From: Pseudoalteromonas luteoviolacea S2607
Lineage (GTDB): Bacteria > Pseudomonadota > Gammaproteobacteria > Enterobacterales > Alteromonadaceae
Length of the DNA stretch: 45,533 nt
Reading direction: 5' to 3'
Assembly (NCBI RefSeq): GCF_001625575.1
Contig: NZ_AUXV01000028.1
Coordinates: 1 to 45,533 of the forward strand
Under the pieces are notes generated by a model. The model ran no database searches and was not told the DNA's origin. It saw only the letters and a program-made list of their open reading frames with translations. Below are positions 26,611 to 34,978 of the stretch, one piece after another. The number at the start of each line of letters is the position of its first letter. Position 1 is the stretch's first letter. Both the position numbers and the translations under genes were made by a program.

Positions 26611-28626
26611 TTAACTGTTAAGTAACTGCTGCTGTAGTGCCTGAATGTCATCTCGCACCTTGGCTGCTTTTTCAAATTCCAGCTCTCGAGCATATGTCAT
26701 CATTTGCGTTTCTAACTGTTTGATCTGTTCCGTTAACTCCGCAGTAGACGCGCCAGCTGCTAGAACTGATTTAGCAGTCCCCTTCACCTTACCTGATGAT
26801 TGAACTTCAGCTTCAGTTACCTCTTCTCCTAAGTCCATTACATCCGTAATTTTCTTAACTAACGCCTGTGGCACAATGCCATGCTTTTCGTTGTAAGCTT
26901 GCTGTATCGCACGTCTTCGCTCCGTTTCATCAATTGCAGCTTTCATTGAGCGAGTGATCTTATCCCCATATAAAATAGCTTTACCGTTGAGGTGTCTCGC
27001 TGCACGACCAATGGTCTGGATCAAAGAGCGAGTCGATCTTAAGAACCCTTCTTTATCTGCATCGAGAATGGCAACTAGAGAAACTTCCGGCATATCTAGG
27101 CCCTCTCTCAATAAGTTGATCCCGACCAAAACGTCAAAGACCCCCTTTCTGAGATCGCGAATGATCTCCATCCGCTCAACCGTATCAATGTCCGAATGCA
27201 AATAACGTACTTTCACATCATGATCATTCAAATAATCCGTGAGATCTTCCGCCATCCGCTTTGTCAAAGTTGTCACCAGCACGCGCTCTTTGACTTCAAC
27301 TCTTTGGTAGATCTCAGACAACAAGTCATCTACTTGTGTTGTGACTGGCCTCACTTCCAATTCCGGATCCAACAACCCAGTCGGTCTGATCACCTGCTCT
27401 GCAACCTCCCCACTTGATCGCTCAATTTCATAATCACCAGGGGTCGCCGACACGTATATTGTTTGCGGGGCAATAGACTCAAACTCTTCAAACTTCAAAG
27501 GACGATTGTCCATTGCCGAGGGTAATCTAAAGCCGTATTCAACAAGATTTTCTTTGCGGCTTCTGTCACCTTTATACATGGCTCCAACCTGAGACACTGT
27601 CACATGTGATTCATCGATAATCATGAGCGCATCATTTGGCAGGTAATCTAGCAACGTCGGTGGCGGCTCTCCGGGCGCTCGCCCTGAAAGATAGCGGCTG
27701 TAGTTTTCTATCCCAGAACAAAACCCCAACTCTTGCATCATCTCGATATCATACTGAGTCCGCTGTGCAACGCGCTGCTCTTCGACTAGCTTGTTAGACT
27801 CCATTAAATACGCACGACGCTCTTTCAGTTCAACTTTGATTTTTTCAATCGCATCAAGAATTTTCTCACGCGGTGTGACATAGTGCGTTTTTGGGTAAAT
27901 CGTAGCGCGTACTAAGTGTTTGTCTATTGCGCCGGTCAGAGGATCAAACAAACTAATCCGCTCAATTTCATCATCAAACATTTCCACACGCACAGCTTGG
28001 GTCTCTGATTCTGCTGGAAATATGTCGATGACTTCACCACGCACACGATACGTGCCACGTGAAAAGTCCATATCATTGCGGGTATATTGCAGTTCCGCTA
28101 AGCGGCGTAATAGCGCCCGCTGCTCGACGGTTTCTCCAACTTTCAGCAGTAACATCATTTTCATATATGAATCAGGATCACCTAGGCCGTAAATAGCCGA
28201 TACCGAAGCCACGATGATGGTATCTCTGCGCTCTAACAAAGCTTTGGTTGCCGACAAACGCATCTGTTCAATGTGTTCGTTGATGGAAGCATCTTTTTCT
28301 ATAAATGTGTCACTGGCTACAACATAGGCTTCAGGTTGGTAATAGTCATAGTAAGAAACAAAATATTCCACCGCATTGTTAGGGAAAAACTCTTTCATTT
28401 CACCATACAATTGGGCCGCCAATGTTTTATTGTGCGCCATGATAATCGTGGGTCGATTTAACTGGTGGATAATATTGGCCATCGTAAAAGTTTTACCTGT
28501 GCCTGTCGCACCGAGTAAAGTTTGATGTGCAAGACCAGCATCAAGACCATCGCATAGTTGCTCAATGGCGGTTGGCTGGTCGCCATTTGGCGAAAACTCT
28601 GATACTAGTTCGAAAGACTCACTCAT
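26611..28626 (-). CDS. uvrB: Excinuclease ABC subunit UvrB
   Basis: A 671-residue helicase-like subunit of the nucleotide excision repair nuclease; UvrB verifies damage handed over by UvrA and recruits UvrC. Walker A is GATGTGKT at 39-46. The damage-binding beta-hairpin region [20 protein letters not shown] is intact. Motif II is DESH, motifs V-VI include [13 protein letters not shown] and [12 protein letters not shown], and the C-terminal UVR domain ends the protein ([20 protein letters not shown]). Length matches E. coli UvrB (673). It is the second gene of a pair with the MATE exporter, sharing a 4-base ATGA overlap. I did not find a clear LexA box upstream of either gene. Confidence 0.97.
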   Translation of the reverse strand: MSESFELVSEFSPNGDQPTAIEQLCDGLDAGLAHQTLLGATGTGKTFTMANIIHQLNRPTIIMAHNKTLAAQLYGEMKEFFPNNAVEYFVSYYDYYQPEAYVVASDTFIEKDASINEHIEQMRLSATKALLERRDTIIVASVSAIYGLGDPDSYMKMMLLLKVGETVEQRALLRRLAELQYTRNDMDFSRGTYRVRGEVIDIFPAESETQAVRVEMFDDEIERISLFDPLTGAIDKHLVRATIYPKTHYVTPREKILDAIEKIKVELKERRAYLMESNKLVEEQRVAQRTQYDIEMMQELGFCSGIENYSRYLSGRAPGEPPPTLLDYLPNDALMIIDESHVTVSQVGAMYKGDRSRKENLVEYGFRLPSAMDNRPLKFEEFESIAPQTIYVSATPGDYEIERSSGEVAEQVIRPTGLLDPELEVRPVTTQVDDLLSEIYQRVEVKERVLVTTLTKRMAEDLTDYLNDHDVKVRYLHSDIDTVERMEIIRDLRKGVFDVLVGINLLREGLDMPEVSLVAILDADKEGFLRSTRSLIQTIGRAARHLNGKAILYGDKITRSMKAAIDETERRRAIQQAYNEKHGIVPQALVKKITDVMDLGEEVTEAEVQSSGKVKGTAKSVLAAGASTAELTEQIKQLETQMMTYARELEFEKAAKVRDDIQALQQQLLNS

Positions 28627-30002
28627 GAAACCTTTACCTCAATGTCTCTTTGTTGCATACGCGCCAATGTTTTACTAAACCACATGTATGAAGATATTGC
28701 TGTAAACAAATTACCCACTGCGGCACCAATAAATAGCCCTGTTAACCCAGCTATATGTGAGCCCACATAGGCACAAGGAATATAGAATACAAATAACCTC
28801 ACCACACTTAGGATTAACGCATTCATCGGCTTGTGTAACGCATTAAATGAAGAGTTTGTTAAAATAATCACCCCTTGCAAGCCGTAACTTAGCGGCAAGG
28901 TGTATATAAACAGTTTAATAATCGAGATAACTTCGGGTTCGTTACCAAATGCTTGGCTCACCCACGGCGCTGCTAAGATTAGCAATAAATAAGTAGCAAA
29001 CTGCCAAGCCATAACAAACTTTAGCGTGGTGCGATATGCTTCTTTTACTCTGTCATAGTTTCCCGCACCATAGTTTTGACTCACAAAAGGCGGCAAGGTC
29101 ATAGAGAGTGCAAGAATGACCAAACATGCGATCGATTCAATGCGGCTGCCAACACCAAATGCTGCAACCGCTTCAGCGCCATAAGTTGCCACAATGGCAG
29201 TCATCACAGCCATTGCGATAGGTGTCAACATATTTGCACCTGCAGCAGGTAAGCCGATTTTCATGATCTTTGAAACCGCGCCCCAAACACTTTGATTACC
29301 ACTCGAACAGCTTAATAAACGCTTTTTAATGGCTAGTAAGTATATAATGACTACCACACAAACTGCCCACGCTAAAACAGATGCAACAGCAGCTCCCTGA
29401 ACACCTAACTCAGGAAACGGGCCATAGCCAAATATCAACAAAGGATCTAATACTGCATTGATGAGCCCACCAAGTCCCATAATCATGCTCGGCGTTTTCG
29501 TGTCTCCTGAAGCTCTGAGTACTGAATTACCAATCATTGGCGTAATAAGAAATATGGAACCCAAAAACCATACATTCATATAGTCATGTATATAAGGTAG
29601 TGTTGTCTCGTCGGCTCCCAATAAGGTAAAGATTGGATCAGTTAATAAGTAACCAATACCAGCTAGAATAGCGACCAAGCAAGCAGCAAGTAATAAAGAG
29701 ATAAAAGCATCAAACTTGGCCTCTTCGAGATTTTTACTGCCTAGCGCCTTTGCAATAACAGCGGAAGTACCAATACCCAAGCCAATTGCGAGGCTAATAA
29801 TGGTAAATGTCACAGGAAATGTAAAACTCACAGCAGCTAAAGGCTTAGTACCTAATAAACTGATAAAAAATGTATCAACCAAATTGAAGCTCATCAACGT
29901 GATCATGCCGAAAATCATCGGAACCGTCATTCGCTTTAAAGTTGCGGGAATTGAACCGCTTAAAATATCACTGCTGGAATTGGATTGGCGCACTGCGGAC
30001 AT
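28623..30002 (-). CDS. MATE family efflux transporter
   Basis: A 459-residue integral membrane protein of the multidrug and toxic compound extrusion family, which exports cationic drugs or metabolites in exchange for H+ or Na+. Two homologous halves of about six helices each are visible, beginning [20 protein letters not shown] and [20 protein letters not shown]; each has the family G-L-P-A or M-x-x-P helix 1 pattern. [20 protein letters not shown] in helix 5/6 is the MATE signature N-x-x-L-D-P-L-L-I. Substrate unknown. The stop overlaps the uvrB start, so uvrB may depend on its promoter. The upstream 1.1 kb to the tRNA cluster contains no gene. Confidence 0.9.
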   Translation of the reverse strand: MSAVRQSNSSSDILSGSIPATLKRMTVPMIFGMITLMSFNLVDTFFISLLGTKPLAAVSFTFPVTFTIISLAIGLGIGTSAVIAKALGSKNLEEAKFDAFISLLLAACLVAILAGIGYLLTDPIFTLLGADETTLPYIHDYMNVWFLGSIFLITPMIGNSVLRASGDTKTPSMIMGLGGLINAVLDPLLIFGYGPFPELGVQGAAVASVLAWAVCVVVIIYLLAIKKRLLSCSSGNQSVWGAVSKIMKIGLPAAGANMLTPIAMAVMTAIVATYGAEAVAAFGVGSRIESIACLVILALSMTLPPFVSQNYGAGNYDRVKEAYRTTLKFVMAWQFATYLLLILAAPWVSQAFGNEPEVISIIKLFIYTLPLSYGLQGVIILTNSSFNALHKPMNALILSVVRLFVFYIPCAYVGSHIAGLTGLFIGAAVGNLFTAISSYMWFSKTLARMQQRDIEVKVS

Positions 30003-31044
30003 AAAACTTTATACCTCTTTTGACAGCCCATCATTCTAAATCATCACACTGGATGATGCTATGCTATTCTTTAATACGATTGTGATTAGAAAATAGCTGC
30101 GTAAAACGTTTTTAAAAGCAAAAATTGATTTTTTTAACCTATTTTCCTACAAACCACGTTCTGCACAAAAAATGTCAAATTTATTTCAAATCCTGTGTAA
30201 CAGCGGCTCACTTTTTGCACACCACACAAACGATATTGAAATATTCCTGTAAAAATATACACAACACGCTCCCATTCAACACAAAACAGGTAAGTAGTTG
30301 TTTATTATAAAATTTAAAAAAGTTTAAAAAACTATTGCTTCTCTCCAATGCCACGGTTTACTTAGCTTTAGAAGAGTTCTTAAAGATTAATAAACAATGT
30401 TATCCACAGATTCCGTGGATAAGTTTGTAGAGCCTTTTAAAATAAAGGCCTAAGCAAGGATCTTAATGGCTGCGTAAAAAGCGTAAAATGATCTATTTAT
30501 TTTACATCACAGATCTAAATAAAAAGCGTCTTATTTTGTTACTCAGCTAGACTATATTCACGATTACGCAACTTAATCCATAATAGAAACAAAAAACATA
30601 ACCCATTATTTGCTAAGGAGTTTATAAAAACAAGCAGTAAAAATATGCAGTAACGCTATAAAATTTGAGTAAAATATTTACCATTATTTTGTCATTTCCT
30701 TTGCCGGGTACAAATATATCAAGATCTGATTGGTGATCAGAATCACCCAAAATACCGATCTTAAAGAAAGTGCAAAAAACAGCCCTTTCGAATGTTTTTA
30801 ACGCACAAACGGCAAAAAATGACCAATATCTAATTTAATACACTCTATACTACTTATTGATGTTCTCTCATAAAAGCGTCAAAGGTCCTTAAATTAAGTG
30901 CTAGATCCCGACAAAAAACTATCCATAAATGAATACACCAGCCCACTAAGCTACCTTTTTCATATAAAGCTGATTAAAAAAGGGCTGAATTGTCGATTAA
31001 TCCAGCGAACAAACAGTTTTTTTGCACTCTAGTGATTTTTATTG
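30003..31044. other. Gene-free AT-rich region upstream of the tRNA-Asn array
   Basis: Over 1 kb with no convincing coding frame. It presumably holds the promoter of the MATE-uvrB unit at its left end. It contains several inverted repeats: a DnaA-box dyad at 30400-30422, GCCTTT/AAAGGC at 30432-30437 and 30444-30449, and a nested CAGCCC...GGGCTG structure with inner AGCT arms around 30952-31003. No sRNA or integrase remnant can be identified by eye. Confidence 0.5.
30400..30422. repeat. Inverted repeat of DnaA-box-like sequence
   Basis: TTATCCACA (30400-30408) is a perfect DnaA box consensus. Its first eight bases are mirrored by GTGGATAA (30415-30422), giving exact 8-bp arms with a 7-base centre. 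It is either a paired DnaA-binding site or a hairpin; no other origin features surround it. Confidence 0.45.
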
Positions 31045-31073
31045 TTGACACTTTGCCATGTCGTCATTAATAT
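31045..31073 (+). promoter_or_regulatory. Strong promoter of the tRNA-Asn array
   Basis: A consensus -35 TTGACA (31045-31050) and a -10 TAATAT (31068-31073) are separated by exactly 17 bp. They are followed by a GC-rich stretch (CGCCCCG) of the kind found as the discriminator of stringently controlled stable-RNA promoters, 24 bp before the first tRNA. Confidence 0.85.
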
Positions 31074-31096
31074 TTCGCCCCGTTGAGAGACATGCT

Positions 31097-31173
31097 TCCC
31101 CCTTAGCTCAGTTGGTTAGAGCGACGGACTGTTAATCCGCAGGTCCCCCGTTCGAGTCGGGGAGGGGGAGCCA
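31097..31173 (+). tRNA. tRNA-Asn (GTT), copy 1
   Basis: A complete 77-nt cloverleaf including encoded CCA: acceptor TCCCCCT/AGGGGGA, D-arm TAGCTCAGTTGGTTAGAG, anticodon loop CTGTTAA with anticodon GTT, T-arm with GTTCGAGTC, and discriminator G expected for asparagine tRNA. First of four identical copies transcribed from the promoter at 31045. Confidence 0.97.
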
Positions 31174-31195
31174 AGTTTCTGAACGTAATAACGAT

Positions 31196-31272
31196 TCCCC
31201 CTTAGCTCAGTTGGTTAGAGCGACGGACTGTTAATCCGCAGGTCCCCCGTTCGAGTCGGGGAGGGGGAGCCA
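31196..31272 (+). tRNA. tRNA-Asn (GTT), copy 2
   Basis: Identical in all 77 positions to copy 1, including the encoded CCA. It is separated from copy 1 by a 22-bp AT-rich spacer that is not shared with the other spacers. Confidence 0.97.
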
Positions 31273-31290
31273 AATCGTTATATGTGTAGT

Positions 31291-31367
31291 TCCCCCTTAG
31301 CTCAGTTGGTTAGAGCGACGGACTGTTAATCCGCAGGTCCCCCGTTCGAGTCGGGGAGGGGGAGCCA
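31291..31367 (+). tRNA. tRNA-Asn (GTT), copy 3
   Basis: Identical to the other copies, with an 18-bp spacer from copy 2. Anticodon GTT, encoded CCA, discriminator G. Confidence 0.97.
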
Positions 31368-31390
31368 AACACACATTACCTCTATATTGT

Positions 31391-31467
31391 TCCCCCTTAG
31401 CTCAGTTGGTTAGAGCGACGGACTGTTAATCCGCAGGTCCCCCGTTCGAGTCGGGGAGGGGGAGCCA
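31391..31467 (+). tRNA. tRNA-Asn (GTT), copy 4
   Basis: Last of the four identical copies, 23 bp after copy 3. Downstream, a short stem CACC/GGTG (31517-31530) followed by TTTTT (31532-31536) may end the transcript. Confidence 0.97.
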
Positions 31468-31516
31468 ATTCCCAGAATGTATTAGACTTTTTTCCATCAA
31501 TGCTCTACTCTACAAG

Positions 31517-31536
31517 CACCTTTGTCGGTGATTTTT
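31517..31536 (+). terminator. Candidate terminator of the tRNA-Asn array
   Basis: A 4-bp stem CACC (31517-31520) and GGTG (31527-31530) with a 6-base loop, followed by A and TTTTT. The stem is short, so this is a weak call supported mainly by position. Confidence 0.4.
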
Positions 31537-31711
31537 CACTATAATGTTAGAACCCATTTTGGCACTTTGATAGGAAAATTGTAGCGATTTACTTTCCTCT
31601 ATGAATCCAATTTAGGTACTTTTTCAATTTAGTGGCTGTAATACTTCACATAACTTAGCACTTTTATATTGCTAGAAGGCAATTCTCCCATTTTCAGGTA
31701 GAAGATAAATA

Positions 31712-33655
31712 ATGGCAGGCTTTAAAAAACTCATATTTTTACAATTTATTTCTTGGTTACTCTTCTCTGCGGCTGGCAGTTTTTTTGTCGCGTCAAGTTT
31801 TGACAGTGCCGTGAGCAAAGCACAAATGAGTGCCCAGAAAATGGTTAGCAACTATATTCAAGAAAAAACCATGACGGATATGACTCCTGAACATATTCGA
31901 TTATCTCTAAGTAATGGAGATGTTTTTTCTACATTTATAGTACGTGATTTTGCTGGGCAAACAGTTTTACAACTTGGTAAACCAACACAACTGCCCTTTT
32001 TAGCAGACCTTATTGCCAACTCTTTTAACTCAATTCGACCCCAGTTCGCGGTAAACAAAACGAAAGACATCAAAATAGAGTTTGTTATTAACGCCCAAAG
32101 CCAAGCATCTCTTTTACAGCAGTCATTGCTATTGATGTTGCTTATTTCAGCGTTGGTAGCATTTATCCCTATCTTTTACATGCAAGCAATATACAAAAAG
32201 CTCAACCGCAACGTTAGTATGACCGTCGCCAATGCCGTTGACGTCTATATCACCCAGAACCAAGTAACCGAAAGTATTGAAGAGGACTTTAATACAGGTA
32301 AAGTTACAGAGTTGGGCGCAGAGCTTGCGCCTTCTTTTAACCGTTTGGCGCACTTTTTGAAGAGCAAACAAGAAGATATAAAATCTGCTGCACATTCCAT
32401 TAAACAAGAAGCTTATAAAGATGTTGTTACGGGTCTTGGCAACCGCAACATGTTTGTTGAATATTACGAACATCAAATCGAGCAATCAAATAACAAGAGT
32501 TTTGGTACCTTAGCGATGATCCGCTGTAGTGAGCTACAGATGATCAACCAAACTCGAGGCTACCAAAAAGGTGATGAATATATCCGCGCCGTATCAGACA
32601 TTGTCAAACATGTCAGTGGTACCTACACCGGCAGCCAAGTATTTAGGCTTAACAGTTCAGACTTTGCGGTGATTTTACCTAATGTACCTTCAAAAGAAGC
32701 TGAACAGTTTGGTGAAACATTACAAGCTAGATTTACTCAATATCAGCAAAATCAAGAACTTGCTTCAGTTGCAAATGCAGGGATCGTCTCCTATGAATCA
32801 GGTAAACCGCTCGGCGAGCTGCTTTCAGTTGTCGACAATGCAATGAGTATGGCGCAAAGCAAACAAGCCAATGCTTGGCATTTGCAACGAGAGAGTGACA
32901 TTGTTAATAATGTTGGTGCAGGGTTTGGTAACCAAAACTGGCGCCGAGTTATCCGAGAAGTGATAGATAGCCGTCGCGTGAATCTTATGATGCAAAACAT
33001 CATGCCAATAGGCAAGAATGTTAAAGCATATGCAGAGATCCAGTCTCGATTTAAGACAGAAGATAATCAAATGCTGCCAACTGCCTCGTTTTTGGCCATG
33101 GCAGAAAAGTTAGAAATGGCCATTGAAATTGACCAGTTAATCATTGATAGTTCTTTGGAATTAATCAAGACGCGCAACTTCAATGAAAAGTTTTTTGGTA
33201 TTAACGTGACGGCATCTAGCGCCCACAGCGACCAATTTGTTATATGGCTAGAGCGGCGCTTGCTTAAAGATGGTAACTTGGCATCTAAGCTTATTTTTGA
33301 AGTAAGTGAATTTGGTTTACAACAAAACATTAAAGCCAGTAAGCGTTTTATCGATATGGTTCATAGAGTCGGCGCTCGCATAACCGTAGAACGATTTGGT
33401 GTAGGTCTTACCTCATTTAAATTTTTCAGAGATTTAAAGCCAGATTTTATCAAAATGGACGCCAGCTATACCCGAGGTTTAGAAGAAGACAAAAACAACC
33501 AGTATTTTATGCGCCTAATGGTTGATTTGGCACACCGAATTGGCGTCAGTGTTTTTGCTGAAGGTGTTGAAAGTCAAGAAGAAAAACACATTGTCGAAAC
33601 ACTTTGTCTCGATGGTGTACAAGGTTATTACATCGAGAAACCTAAAGAGATTTAA
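31712..33655 (+). CDS. Degenerate GGDEF-EAL membrane protein, CsrD/MshH-like
   Basis: A 647-residue inner-membrane protein with a helix at about 7-27, a periplasmic segment of about 110 residues, a second helix (about 137-157) and a HAMP-like linker. A GGDEF-type domain (about 230-395) has NSSDF (314-318) in place of GGDEF, and an EAL-type domain (about 405-645) has EIQ (442-444) in place of EAL and ERFGVG in place of DDFGTG. Both active sites are therefore lost. Length, topology and the S-D-F variant resemble CsrD/MshH (E. coli CsrD, 646 residues, HRSDF and ELM), which with RNase E promotes decay of the CsrB/C RNAs. A LapD-like cyclic-di-GMP receptor is the main alternative. It is monocistronic, ending at a strong terminator. 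Confidence 0.8.
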   Translation: MAGFKKLIFLQFISWLLFSAAGSFFVASSFDSAVSKAQMSAQKMVSNYIQEKTMTDMTPEHIRLSLSNGDVFSTFIVRDFAGQTVLQLGKPTQLPFLADLIANSFNSIRPQFAVNKTKDIKIEFVINAQSQASLLQQSLLLMLLISALVAFIPIFYMQAIYKKLNRNVSMTVANAVDVYITQNQVTESIEEDFNTGKVTELGAELAPSFNRLAHFLKSKQEDIKSAAHSIKQEAYKDVVTGLGNRNMFVEYYEHQIEQSNNKSFGTLAMIRCSELQMINQTRGYQKGDEYIRAVSDIVKHVSGTYTGSQVFRLNSSDFAVILPNVPSKEAEQFGETLQARFTQYQQNQELASVANAGIVSYESGKPLGELLSVVDNAMSMAQSKQANAWHLQRESDIVNNVGAGFGNQNWRRVIREVIDSRRVNLMMQNIMPIGKNVKAYAEIQSRFKTEDNQMLPTASFLAMAEKLEMAIEIDQLIIDSSLELIKTRNFNEKFFGINVTASSAHSDQFVIWLERRLLKDGNLASKLIFEVSEFGLQQNIKASKRFIDMVHRVGARITVERFGVGLTSFKFFRDLKPDFIKMDASYTRGLEEDKNNQYFMRLMVDLAHRIGVSVFAEGVESQEEKHIVETLCLDGVQGYYIEKPKEI

Positions 33656-33667
33656 ACGTACCAAGTT

Positions 33668-33695
33668 GGAGAGAGTCATACTCTCTCCATTTTTT
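33668..33695 (+). terminator. Rho-independent terminator after the CsrD-like gene
   Basis: Perfect 9-bp arms GGAGAGAGT (33668-33676) and ACTCTCTCC (33680-33688) with a CAT loop, then A and six T (33690-33695). It isolates the gene from the rsx operon that starts at 33832. Confidence 0.9.
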
Positions 33696-33831
33696 GTCAA
33701 CATTCCCTACCAAAATCCCCTATCAACCCAAATAAAGTGTACTAAATGTTGTGATCTCGACGATGAAAATTGTTAGAATTTCCAGTCTTATAACACGTTG
33801 AGAAACGATGATTGCGAGTTAAGGGGCATAA

Positions 33832-34413
33832 ATGACAGAGTATATGTTGTTGCTTATCGGCACAGTGCTGGTAAACAACTTTGTATTAGTACAGTTTTTG
33901 GGTCTGTGCCCATTTATGGGCGTTTCAGGAAAGCTAGAAACCGCCATCGGCATGTCGTTAGCCACCACTTTTGTACTTACTTTGGCTTCGGTAACCAGTT
34001 ACTTGGTCAATCAATATATTCTAATACCACTAGAACTCACCTTTTTACGCACCATGAGTTTTATTCTGGTAATTGCAGTAGTTGTGCAGTTTACAGAGAT
34101 GGTAGTCAGAAAAACGAGCCCTACCCTTTATCGTTTACTTGGCATCTTTTTACCACTGATTACAACGAACTGCGCAGTACTAGGCGTTGCACTTCTCAAC
34201 ATTACTAAAGAGCATACTTTTATCAGCTCTGCTGTGTATGGTTTTGGTGCGGCTGTTGGCTTTTCACTTGTTTTAGTACTTTTTGCAGCCTTGAGAGAAA
34301 GGCTTGCGGTTGCCGACGTGCCTGTACCTTTCAAAGGCGCTTCAATCGCAATGATCACAGCAGGTCTCATGTCACTTGCATTTATGGGCTTTTCTGGATT
34401 GGTGAAGATTTAA
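33832..34413 (+). CDS. rsxA: Rnf/Rsx electron transport complex subunit A
   Basis: A 193-residue six-helix inner-membrane subunit of the Rnf/Rsx complex, homologous to NqrE. The start [20 protein letters not shown] and [20 protein letters not shown] are diagnostic. The second repeat [20 protein letters not shown] carries the other half-helix cysteine; together the two cysteines of the inverted half-repeats bind an Fe-S cluster within the membrane in this family. It is the first gene of rsxABCDGE, with GGGG-type Shine-Dalgarno sequence before the ATG and one base separating its stop from rsxB. The complex couples NADH/ferredoxin electron transfer to ion translocation, and in E. coli keeps SoxR reduced. 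Confidence 0.96.
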   Translation: MTEYMLLLIGTVLVNNFVLVQFLGLCPFMGVSGKLETAIGMSLATTFVLTLASVTSYLVNQYILIPLELTFLRTMSFILVIAVVVQFTEMVVRKTSPTLYRLLGIFLPLITTNCAVLGVALLNITKEHTFISSAVYGFGAAVGFSLVLVLFAALRERLAVADVPVPFKGASIAMITAGLMSLAFMGFSGLVKI

Positions 34414-34414
34414 C

Positions 34415-34969
34415 ATGACGCTAATTTATGCTCTTATAGCGATAGGTGCACTCGCACTCGTTTTCGGGTTAATTTTAGGCTACGCCGCAATTAAATATCG
34501 GGTAGAGAGTAACCCCATTGTTGAACAGCTTGATGCCGTTTTGCCACAAACCCAATGTGGCCAGTGTGGCTATCCAGGCTGCCGCCCCTATGCCGAGGCA
34601 ATCGCCAATGGCGATGAAGTTAATAAGTGTCCGCCAGGCGGTGAAGCCACCGTTAAAAAGCTCGCCGATTTAATGGGAGTCGAGGCGAAACCGCTCGCCG
34701 GCGGCGAAGAAGCCGAACCGGTAAAAAAAGTTGCGTATATTCGTGAAGACGAATGTATCGGCTGTACAAAGTGTATTCAAGCCTGCCCTGTCGATGCCAT
34801 CGTTGGTGCAACACGCCAAATGCATACCGTAATTGCTGATGAATGCACAGGGTGTGATCTATGTGTTGAACCCTGCCCTGTAGACTGTATAGATATGATC
34901 CCAGTCGCCGAAACAAAACAATCTTGGAAATGGCAAATTAATGCTATTCCAGTGAAACAACTTGACTGA
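34415..34969 (+). CDS. rsxB: Rnf/Rsx complex ferredoxin subunit B
   Basis: A 184-residue iron-sulphur subunit. An N-terminal membrane anchor (about 3-24) is followed by the Rnf-specific cluster motif [16 protein letters not shown] with an upstream and a downstream cysteine (a 4Fe-4S domain), then two ferredoxin clusters, [16 protein letters not shown] and [16 protein letters not shown]. It passes electrons between RsxC and the membrane subunits. Length is close to E. coli RsxB (192). Its start lies one base after rsxA and it ends nine bases before rsxC, in keeping with a single operon. All expected cysteines are present. Confidence 0.96.
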   Translation: MTLIYALIAIGALALVFGLILGYAAIKYRVESNPIVEQLDAVLPQTQCGQCGYPGCRPYAEAIANGDEVNKCPPGGEATVKKLADLMGVEAKPLAGGEEAEPVKKVAYIREDECIGCTKCIQACPVDAIVGATRQMHTVIADECTGCDLCVEPCPVDCIDMIPVAETKQSWKWQINAIPVKQLD

Positions 34970-34978
34970 GAGGTTTAA

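Noticed and set aside
30125..30310. A 61-codon plus-strand frame in the gap upstream of the tRNA array.
   Set aside because: There is no ribosome binding site, the amino-acid composition is that of random AT-rich DNA, and it shows no similarity to known small proteins.
31097..31467. The four repeated 77-bp units as a CRISPR-like array, given regular spacing.
   Set aside because: Each unit folds as a complete tRNA-Asn with CCA and the spacers are 18-23 bp, too short and too AT-rich for CRISPR spacers.
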